This document shows, in pieces, positions 5,983-11,233 of a stretch of DNA of 11,233 nt. This DNA comes from Spirochaetia bacterium UBA5368 (lineage in GTDB: Bacteria; Spirochaetota; UBA4802; UBA5368). The notes beneath the pieces were generated by a model that had not been told where the DNA came from, searched no databases, and saw nothing but the letters and a program-made list of their open reading frames with translations. Position numbers and translations under genes: made by a program. Numbering within the stretch: position 1 is the stretch's first letter; every line of letters starts with the position of its first letter. Location: positions 57,128-68,360 of the forward strand of contig DHPI01000072.1 in NCBI GenBank assembly GCA_002407865.1, written 5' to 3'.

Positions 5983-8613
5983 TTACGGCATACATTCCAG
6001 GTAGCCTTTGATTCTGTCGTACAGGGCGCGGCATTTCTCCCTGTCGGCAAGCGTAATCTCGACCTGTTTAGGGGAAACCACCCTTTCGACGGCTATGCCT
6101 TCCTGAACGAACCTGCTCAGCGCGTTCTGATAATTCGGCAGCGACAGCGACTCGGACAGATGTATTTCCCCCGTATGATACATGCGAACCCCGTTCTTGC
6201 GGATGTCGGCGATTACCTCACGCCGCCCCTGCCGCCGCGGCCGCTGGTTCATGATGGTATGCACCGCAATAAAATACGACTCCAGATAATCCTGCACTAT
6301 CTTGGAAAAGTATTTCAGGTCCTCCAGCTTATCCTCGTTCAGCACCGTAGCGTAATCGGCCCGGCTGATATACGATTTCATCAGAAAGAAATTAAAAATT
6401 TTATCGGGAACAGGCAACGAATCAGCATTATCGCTTTCCGCGTACATGAATTCATTGGAGAAGAGGTCTTTTATGAATATATACTCTTCGCGAAGCGCTG
6501 AATCGGACAGATTGCCCTTTTTACGCGCCGTAAGCAGCGCGAGCGACCCGAAGGCAAGCGCAACAAGATAATGGATGATGCTGTTTTTATAAAATACGAT
6601 ACGTGCGCGATCATCTTCCTTGAGGACGTAAAAATCCTTCAGCACCTCTTTTTTCTTCTTGCTTCCTTCCACGCGAAGCTCCCCGAGGATTTTATCCTGG
6701 AGGTAGGCGGCGATGACGTAATCGACGATCTGCGGCACGTCGCCTTTCACGCGCAACGGGTCGGACATGCTGACATGCGAGAATTCAAAGAAATCGTAAA
6801 TCCCGGCAATGCGTTCCGCAAGCATCGTCCGTGAAAAGCCCTTCACCGACGTAAGGAGAATCGCCGCGGATGTCAGGGCGAACGGCGTCACAACGGTGAT
6901 TTCGTTTATCTTTCGTATAACGGTATTGGCGACAATCGCGGATGTCGCGTGGGAATCGCGCCCTTCAGAACGTATCTCGCCGATACTGAAGGGCTTGTTG
7001 AACCGCACATACACCTTGCCGTATTTTCTCTTGAGGAATTTTCTGCTTTCCACGACAGTGGCCATCGATTCGGACTCTTTCTCCTTGCCCTTCAATTCCT
7101 GCACATACGACGATTCTTCGAGTATCCTGTCATAATTTATAGATATCGGCACAAACATGAGATCACGATTGTATCCCTCCTCGATCGCCTCGGTGAGATA
7201 ACTTAAAAACCCGAGTTTAGGGAATACCAGTTTACCCGTCCGTGTGCGCCCGCCCTCGATGAAGAACTCGATGCTGTATCCCTCGGAAACAAGCGTCTTA
7301 ACATACTGCTTGAAAATGACCGGATAGAGTTTCAGCCCCTTGAACGACCGCCTTAAAAAAAACGCTCCGGAATGCCTGAATATAACCCCGAGCGGAAAAA
7401 AGCTCAGGTTTACGCCGGCAGCGATATGCGGCGGGAAAAGATTGTTCATGTAAAAAAGGTACGATATGATAAGGTAATCCATGTGGCTTTTGTGGCAGGG
7501 CGTCAGCACCAGCGGGCCCTTTTGCGCGGCCTCGCGGATATTTTTCAGCTCGTCAGGGTCGTAGTGAATGCCATCGTATATTTTACGAAAAACATATTCC
7601 AGCACGATGCGAAGAAAGATAATATACATGATGGAGTAGTCAGCGGCAATTTCCCGGTAAAACTTATATGCCCGTTTTCTCAGTTTGTTTTCGGAAATCC
7701 CGTCTTCTGCGGAGAGGCGCGCAATCTCGTTGAGGACATTTTTATGATATAGCACCTTTTCGGCCATTTCCTGCCGTGATTTCAGCACCGGGCCAAGCAC
7801 GGTGCGTTTTTCCTGATGGTACATACCCAGTAGTTTATTGCGCAGCTCTAACGCGATCTGCCGCGAATCATCCGACCTGGAATTCTGTATTTCTTCTTTT
7901 AAATTAATAGGCGTGGCTATTCGAACAAACGCGGGGGATATGCTCTTCAGTGTCGCCATCCATCCAGCAAAAAGCCCCTTGTCTCCCGTCGCCGCGGAAG
8001 AGACGAGGTCCCTCGGTGTGGCCTGCAGCAGGGTCTTCGGGGCGGTCCGCTCGGGATTTCTGTTCCAAAAGATCATCTGCGGGAGTATCAGTATCGGCGA
8101 ATCCATCTCCTTCTGCACTTCGACAAGGTATAGCAGCGAGTCGTATTTGACTTCCATGTACCGCTTCACGAAATATTTTTGAGACAGCAGTGAAAGGATG
8201 ATGCTCTTTTTCTGTAACACTATATTTTTCACGTAATCCGTATCAAGGACATACGCGTATTTTTTTCTAAGAATCAACTGGTTGAAAAACTTGATAATAC
8301 GCCTCCAGACAAAACCGAACGCCTGCAGAAGGAAGGGATTGTATTCAAGCGCGAGGGCCGGAATCTCGAAATTATGGCGTCGCAACAGGTTGTAGAGAAT
8401 CAGCAACGATATGTTCGAGCTGTGAAACGAGGCATACACGACATGCTGTTTTTCGCCCGAAAGCTCGGTAAGCGTTTTAAGGCTTTCATCGTCAAAGTCG
8501 ATTTTTCTGAACAGGACGCCGGTAACTTTTTCCACAAGAGGATTCAGCCTCTCATAAATCTGCCCGTCGTATATATTTGATCTACGTGTATCTGAATGTT
8601 CCCCATCAGTCAT
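5983..8613 (-). CDS. plsB: Glycerol-3-phosphate 1-O-acyltransferase
   Basis: An 876-residue PlsB-family enzyme, which transfers an acyl chain to the sn-1 position of glycerol-3-phosphate at the inner membrane, the first step of phospholipid synthesis. The four acyltransferase motifs are present: HKSHMD (374-379, the HX4D catalytic pair), GAFFLRR (416-422, glycerol-3-phosphate binding), FIEGGRTR (451-458) and VPISINYDR (488-496). Similarity recalled to Escherichia coli PlsB continues on both sides, for example around KRTVLGPVLKSRQ (269-281) and the C-terminal FYKNSIIHYLVALAF segment, so this is a true PlsB and not the shorter PlsC. It is somewhat longer than the roughly 807 residues of E. coli. 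The N-terminal region contains an HX4S stretch (64-69) like a worn copy of motif I. The start is supported by AGGGGGA about seven bases upstream of the ATG at 8611-8613. Confidence 0.95.
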   Translation of the reverse strand: MTDGEHSDTRRSNIYDGQIYERLNPLVEKVTGVLFRKIDFDDESLKTLTELSGEKQHVVYASFHSSNISLLILYNLLRRHNFEIPALALEYNPFLLQAFGFVWRRIIKFFNQLILRKKYAYVLDTDYVKNIVLQKKSIILSLLSQKYFVKRYMEVKYDSLLYLVEVQKEMDSPILILPQMIFWNRNPERTAPKTLLQATPRDLVSSAATGDKGLFAGWMATLKSISPAFVRIATPINLKEEIQNSRSDDSRQIALELRNKLLGMYHQEKRTVLGPVLKSRQEMAEKVLYHKNVLNEIARLSAEDGISENKLRKRAYKFYREIAADYSIMYIIFLRIVLEYVFRKIYDGIHYDPDELKNIREAAQKGPLVLTPCHKSHMDYLIISYLFYMNNLFPPHIAAGVNLSFFPLGVIFRHSGAFFLRRSFKGLKLYPVIFKQYVKTLVSEGYSIEFFIEGGRTRTGKLVFPKLGFLSYLTEAIEEGYNRDLMFVPISINYDRILEESSYVQELKGKEKESESMATVVESRKFLKRKYGKVYVRFNKPFSIGEIRSEGRDSHATSAIVANTVIRKINEITVVTPFALTSAAILLTSVKGFSRTMLAERIAGIYDFFEFSHVSMSDPLRVKGDVPQIVDYVIAAYLQDKILGELRVEGSKKKKEVLKDFYVLKEDDRARIVFYKNSIIHYLVALAFGSLALLTARKKGNLSDSALREEYIFIKDLFSNEFMYAESDNADSLPVPDKIFNFFLMKSYISRADYATVLNEDKLEDLKYFSKIVQDYLESYFIAVHTIMNQRPRRQGRREVIADIRKNGVRMYHTGEIHLSESLSLPNYQNALSRFVQEGIAVERVVSPKQVEITLADREKCRALYDRIKGYLECMP

Positions 8614-8826
8614 CTATTTCCCCCTTTCGCCATTAATTACGGAACCCCGCGCACATCACATTTATGGCGATAGACACATACTCGAATTTTACAACATCTC
8701 GGTTCTTTAAGCCGCAAAATAAAACAACCGCCGTAACATCACTTCAACAAAAATCCCGGCTATTCGCCTTTTTTACACACAAACATCTATCGCCGCAATG
8801 ACGCGACGATACCATCATGTTCGCCC

Positions 8827-8857
8827 GCAAATAACAGGATTTTGACGTATTATTTGC
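8827..8857. repeat. Inverted repeat, eight-base arms
   Basis: GCAAATAA (8827-8834) and TTATTTGC (8850-8857) are perfect arms around a 15-base centre. TTGACG, a good -35 word, lies in the centre and the right arm at 8842-8847, but no matching -10 is found at proper spacing. A regulator site for plsB or a transcript hairpin are both possible. Confidence 0.35.
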
Positions 8858-9117
8858 TTCAATAAATGCTATTTACCATACTAATTACAAAAAACTGTTA
8901 CACAAACTGCTTTTCACCATTAGATGTAACGGTAAATTTCCTCCCCTCCGGGAGATATACAGCATCACAGTGAAGCATTATGAAGGATATTACTTGCAAT
9001 TTAACAACTGCCAGAACGAAGGCAAAAAATAACCTCTTTCCTCTCAGTTTGGTATACTCCACCGGCCGCCGAAGACAGGTTCCCAACCTCATTACATGCT
9101 CAAAACTGCCCGCACCT

Positions 9118-9139
9118 ACGGCCCCGGCCGGGGTACCGT
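9118..9139. repeat. G+C-rich hairpin in A+T-rich DNA
   Basis: A 12-base palindrome, CCCCGGCCGGGG (9122-9133), is flanked by ACGG (9118-9121) and CCGT (9136-9139), which also pair if the TA at 9134-9135 bulges out. The result is an eight-base-pair stem with a GGCC loop. No T-run follows on either strand, so it is not a standard terminator. Confidence 0.45.
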
Positions 9140-9196
9140 GAAAACAACTGCACAATTGAGACAATTTTACAAAAATAAGGCAAGTATTTTTTACCA

Positions 9197-9225
9197 TTGC
9201 AGAGCTACCGGCAAACTGGTATAAT
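9197..9225 (+). promoter_or_regulatory. Near-consensus sigma-70 promoter
   Basis: TTGCAG (9197-9202, four of six matches to TTGACA) and an exact TATAAT (9220-9225) are separated by 17 bases, making this the best promoter I see in the window. Transcription would start near 9232. The first recognisable gene downstream is tRNA-Pro at 9445, so it may be the tRNA promoter with an unusually long (about 210-base) leader, or it may make a separate small RNA. Confidence 0.6.
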
Positions 9226-9315
9226 ATAATCATTAATTGCATAATCGGCAATACAAATTATACTATTTTTATGTGGCGGAAAACACATCGCAATAGTAAC
9301 TGCGTTACGGATCAA

Positions 9316-9344
9316 CATGCGATTATTATCGTCCTTTTCGCATG
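9316..9344. repeat. CATGCG/CGCATG inverted repeat in the tRNA leader
   Basis: CATGCG (9316-9321) and CGCATG (9339-9344) are perfect six-base arms around a 17-base, T-rich centre. The same hexamer occurs at 9801-9806 and, as the palindrome CGCATGCG, at 9827-9834. It lies inside the transcript predicted from the promoter at 9197-9225. Confidence 0.3.
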
Positions 9345-9444
9345 GAAGAATTTCGGGATAAAATAATCCGGAATATTTCGTAATTATCCAAAAAATGATT
9401 GAAAAATAACGGCGTTCTTTCATCGTGAGTGTAATAGAGAACAT

Positions 9445-9518
9445 CGGGATGTAGCGCAGTCCGGTAGCGCGCTGCGTTCGGGACGCAGAAGCCGGGAGTT
9501 CAAATCTCCCCATCCCGA
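9445..9518 (+). tRNA. tRNA-Pro (anticodon CGG)
   Basis: The 74 bases fold as a full cloverleaf. The acceptor stem is CGGGATG (9445-9451) with CATCCCG (9511-9517) and discriminator A9518. The D-stem is GCGC/GCGC, the anticodon stem CTGCG/CGCAG (9472-9476, 9484-9488) with loop TTCGGGA, and the T-arm GGGAG/CTCCC with a TTCAAAT loop. Anticodon CGG at 9479-9481 reads CCG proline codons. The C1-G72 pair and A73 are hallmarks of bacterial proline tRNA. The sequence after A73 is CAT, so the 3' CCA is not encoded and must be added by the CCA-adding enzyme. It is a solitary tRNA. Confidence 0.97.
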
Positions 9519-9893
9519 CATTATTTTCATTCCCATCCTGGCATCATCGTGCCGATTCAACCGGGGCGCCAATAATTCGTTGATATCCTCCCAATAGAAA
9601 GTAATGAATAGTGTTCCAATCACTCTTCCCTGACTCTGGCGAACAAGGATATCCTGATGCAGGCGAGGCCGGGAGGGGGAAAGCCTGTCGCTGATCGAGA
9701 TGGAGGATACAATAAATTCTCTTGATCGGATAAATTATTCTTGAATATTTCAACGCCAATCGTAAGCTTTTAATAACTCTGGCGAGAGGCGCACCCTGGA
9801 CATGCGGCAATTTAACATTTTTTATACGCATGCGACAATTCAATAGAAAAATATAAAAGGATTGCCCGTTATTTTCAATAAAGATATCGCCAA
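9519..9893. other. Non-coding stretch between tRNA-Pro and the ATPase gene
   Basis: No convincing gene lies in these 375 bases. A minus-strand frame (9544-9912) begins at a TTG inside the ATPase gene and has no family resemblance. A G+C-richer patch at about 9640-9700 reads like neither a gene nor a known RNA that I recognise. Closer to the ATPase there is a direct repeat (9801-9843) and A+T-rich DNA that probably carries its promoter; TATACG (9823-9828) and TATAAA (9852-9857) are -10-like but lack a good -35. Confidence 0.5.
9801..9843. repeat. Direct repeat upstream of the ATPase gene
   Basis: The 15-base word starting CATGCGGCAATT (9801-9815) recurs at 9829-9843 as CATGCGACAATT plus CAA, with 13 of 15 bases identical and a period of 28. 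The second copy begins inside the palindrome CGCATGCG (9827-9834). The position, 50-90 bases before the ATG at 9894, suits paired regulator sites. Confidence 0.4.
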
Positions 9894-10319
9894 ATGGGAC
9901 TGAACCGGACAAGCACTATTTTCCACGAATCATATCCTTCAATCAAGAATATCCGAGCGAAGGTCATATCGTCTGTTATAAAAACCCTTTCGGAAAGCGG
10001 CATACCCGTCTGCCTCACGAATAATGAACTGTACCTTATTGTCGACGAGGCACTGACCAACGCGATGGAGCACGGAAACAAGTGGAACCCGGGAAAGATG
10101 GTAAATATTACCATCACGAAGAACAGCGCTCATTGCATCATTACCATTGAAGACGAGGGTTCAGGATTCGACACCATTACCCGCAAAAACGGCAAACACG
10201 ATCCCTGCGACACGCTTTCTCTGCGCGGGCGGGGCATTAAGCTCATCCGGCAATTCTGCATACCGCAGTGGAACGCAAAGGGAAACAGGATAGACCTTTG
10301 CATCCCCACGCGGGAGTAG
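9894..10319 (+). CDS. RsbW/SpoIIAB-like anti-sigma-type ATPase
   Basis: A 141-residue single-domain GHKL ATPase (HATPase_c_2 type), the family of serine kinases and anti-sigma factors such as RsbW and SpoIIAB. The N-box is ELYLIVDEALTNAMEHGN (45-62) with Asn56. The G1 box is DEGSGFD (87-93) and the G2 box LRGRGIKLI (110-118) forms the ATP lid. The C-terminal strand around NRIDLCIP completes the Bergerat fold. There is no dimerisation helix or phosphorylatable histidine, so it is not a sensor kinase. It is likely cytoplasmic and controls a sigma factor or a STAS-domain partner. No sigma factor or complete STAS gene is visible here; only the truncated right-edge gene could be such a partner, and that is speculation. 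The ATG at 9894 is the first after an in-frame TAA at 9879-9881, and its ribosome site is poor. Confidence 0.85.
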   Translation: MGLNRTSTIFHESYPSIKNIRAKVISSVIKTLSESGIPVCLTNNELYLIVDEALTNAMEHGNKWNPGKMVNITITKNSAHCIITIEDEGSGFDTITRKNGKHDPCDTLSLRGRGIKLIRQFCIPQWNAKGNRIDLCIPTRE

Positions 10320-10337
10320 GCCGGTTGCGCCATACAC

Positions 10338-10359
10338 CGGCGGCGACTGACTGCCGCCG
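10338..10359 (+). repeat. Intergenic G+C-rich hairpin
   Basis: CGGCGGC (10338-10344) and GCCGCCG (10353-10359) form a perfect seven-base-pair stem with an eight-base loop, about 20 bases after the ATPase stop. No T-run follows. It could weaken read-through into the next gene or protect the upstream transcript end. Confidence 0.45.
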
Positions 10360-10411
10360 CAGAACAGACGATAAGACCGTTCCATAATCACCGCACCGGA
10401 GGCTCCACCCC

Positions 10412-11122
10412 ATGATGCGCCACTGCGTAACATTGTTCCTTGTTCTCGCGCTCTGCATGCCGCTTCTTCCCCGCACGGAAGCCGGAGGGCGCGACGCCGT
10501 TATATCCGCCGATTTTTCATCCACCCTCACGGATATGCGAAACACGCTCGATGGAATTAAAAAGACCTTCGAGGGAATCGGCAGGTTTGTAAAAAGCATA
10601 TCGGACTTCATTTCATCGATTGCGTCAGTCATCGATTTACGGGCGCTCGTGTTGCTGGTTGCGGTTCTCGTCTTTTCCGCCGGGTTCTCGGCAATCGGTA
10701 TCCCGAAGGGCGGATGGTCGTTTTTTTTATCGCTTTTCGTCATCGATGCGCTGTGGTATCTATGGCGAAACAGCATGAATCCCGACACATTTCTTTACCA
10801 CATGCGCCCGATCCTCGTCATTAACGGGTATCTGCTAATACCGTGGGTAGCGTTAATGGCGCTGAAACGCGTTATGGGGCGCGCCTTCCGCACGGCTGGC
10901 GACAAAATCTCAGCATCATTCACAGCTATTTTTTTAAGAAAAAGGATTGAAAGAGATGAATTATTATTTTTAAAGGATAAATTTGAAGACGCAAGCGCGA
11001 GAGTGCTGCAATCGATGGAAAAGGACATTACCGACAGTTCGCACCCAAAACCATCCTTTTCGAAAACAACGATGCTGCATCTTCGCGAGGTGAGAGCGCT
11101 TACAAAAAAATTAGGCCTGTAA
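10412..11122 (+). CDS. Membrane protein of unknown function
   Basis: A 236-residue protein that I do not recognise. Residues 1-24 look like a signal peptide with a TEA-GG cleavage site. Residues 33-72 form a probable amphipathic helix with regularly spaced Ile and Phe. Three hydrophobic segments follow at about 76-96, 101-119 and 133-152. The C-terminal 80 residues are highly charged, with a probable coiled coil around 177-205 (RKRIERDELLFLKDKFEDAS) and a basic end. The layout suggests an inner-membrane anchor with a soluble helical tail. CCGGAGG (10396-10402) is spaced nine bases from the ATG at 10412; a second ATG follows at 10415. It lies 92 bases after the ATPase gene on the same strand and may be read with it. 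No catalytic motif is visible. Confidence 0.7.
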   Translation: MMRHCVTLFLVLALCMPLLPRTEAGGRDAVISADFSSTLTDMRNTLDGIKKTFEGIGRFVKSISDFISSIASVIDLRALVLLVAVLVFSAGFSAIGIPKGGWSFFLSLFVIDALWYLWRNSMNPDTFLYHMRPILVINGYLLIPWVALMALKRVMGRAFRTAGDKISASFTAIFLRKRIERDELLFLKDKFEDASARVLQSMEKDITDSSHPKPSFSKTTMLHLREVRALTKKLGL

Positions 11123-11186
11123 ATGCCGCGCAACAGACGACATCTGGCACAGGCCACTGCGCCTCACTGTGTAATGGGGGAAGGAA

Positions 11187-11233
11187 ATGCTGGTAAACTA
11201 CACAAAAAGCGGAAAAGTGCTGGTCTTCCATAC
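11187..11233 (+). CDS. Start of a gene cut by the right edge
   Basis: An ATG at 11187, preceded by GGGGGAAGGA (a good ribosome site), opens a frame that begins MLVNYTKSGKVLVFH and leaves the window after 15 complete codons. The pattern of a short basic turn followed by a hydrophobic strand could suit several small beta-starting domains, including STAS domains, but 15 residues are too few to decide. A competing frame starting at ATG 11123 (first residues MPRNRRHLAQ) also runs off the edge but has a poorer ribosome site. Confidence 0.5.
   Translation, partial: MLVNYTKSGKVLVFH

Larger units (their letters stand above)
8614..9444. other. Long A+T-rich region without a convincing gene
   Basis: These 831 bases separate plsB from the tRNA. 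The open frames in it (for example minus 8898-9251 and plus 8980-9141) have no recognisable product and no good ribosome site. The region holds an inverted repeat at 8827-8857, a short CTCCC/GGGAG stem at 8941-8954, a G+C-rich hairpin at 9118-9139, a near-consensus promoter at 9197-9225 and a CATGCG/CGCATG inverted repeat at 9316-9344. The plsB promoter should lie in its first 100-150 bases; TTGTAA and TATC-type words are present there but not convincing. An unrecognised small RNA is possible. Confidence 0.55.

Noticed and set aside
8980..9141. A 53-codon plus-strand frame starting MKDITCNLTT
   Set aside because: No proper ribosome site and no recognisable product; its end is built from the G+C-rich palindrome.
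8898..9251. A 117-codon minus-strand frame in the A+T-rich region
   Set aside because: Cysteine-rich mixed composition, no ribosome site, no family resemblance, and it runs across a strong promoter and a hairpin.
9271..9366. A 31-codon frame (MWRKTHRNSN...) downstream of the strong promoter at 9197-9225
   Set aside because: No Shine-Dalgarno sequence precedes it and the composition is not protein-like.
9205..9623. Minus-strand frames that read through tRNA-Pro, with products such as GDLNSRLLRPERSALPDCATS
   Set aside because: This is the well-known artefact of translating the antisense strand of a tRNA; the cloverleaf is complete.
9445..9893. tRNA-Pro as an integration site for a mobile element
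   Set aside because: I found no integrase gene and no second copy of the tRNA 3' end in the window.

Overview
The window looks like chromosomal DNA of a diderm (Gram-negative-type) bacterium. It encodes a signal-peptide-bearing beta-barrel outer-membrane protein and a full-length PlsB glycerol-3-phosphate acyltransferase. PlsB, a class III fructose-1,6-bisphosphatase, a DUF151 'bifunctional nuclease' protein and an RsbW-type ATPase with an EHGNKWNP-type N-box together would fit a Spirochaetota/Leptospirales-like lineage. That assignment is inference from memory of family distribution and is weak. I see no insertion sequence, phage gene, CRISPR array or rRNA.

Left part (1-2543): a partial unrecognised gene leaves on the minus strand. 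A divergent 489-base regulatory stretch separates it from a two-gene operon on the plus strand. The first gene is a decarboxylating dehydrogenase of the tartrate/D-malate branch of the isopropylmalate dehydrogenase family. The second is an alpha/beta-hydrolase that starts 5 bases after it, at a GTG whose ribosome site lies inside the dehydrogenase gene. The leader of the dehydrogenase carries a small hairpin, a strong Shine-Dalgarno with no obvious gene, and two tiny ORFs joined by ATGA overlaps.

Middle (2544-5982): a promoter with two stacked dyad symmetries precedes a DUF151 gene, followed by the class III fbp gene of gluconeogenesis, probably in the same transcript. After a hairpin and an inverted repeat comes an outer-membrane barrel protein. 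Its end is separated from the convergent plsB gene by a 17-bp-stem terminator that works in both directions.

Right part (5983-11233): plsB runs on the minus strand and commits acyl chains to phospholipid synthesis. Upstream of it lies an 831-base A+T-rich stretch without a convincing gene. This stretch holds a near-consensus sigma-70 promoter, several inverted repeats and a short G+C-rich hairpin, and it ends in a solitary tRNA-Pro(CGG). A second non-coding stretch with a 28-base-spaced direct repeat leads into an RsbW/SpoIIAB-like anti-sigma-type ATPase. That is followed by a three-helix membrane protein of unknown function and the start of another gene at the right edge.

No clearly new multi-gene system is visible. 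The most unusual items are the non-coding structures: the tandem dyads at 2589-2654, the orphan strong promoter at 9197-9225, the ATGA-linked mini-ORFs at 546-628, and a sequence word (AATTCGCA) shared by three intergenic regions. The N-terminal half of PlsB also looks like a degenerate copy of its own catalytic domain.
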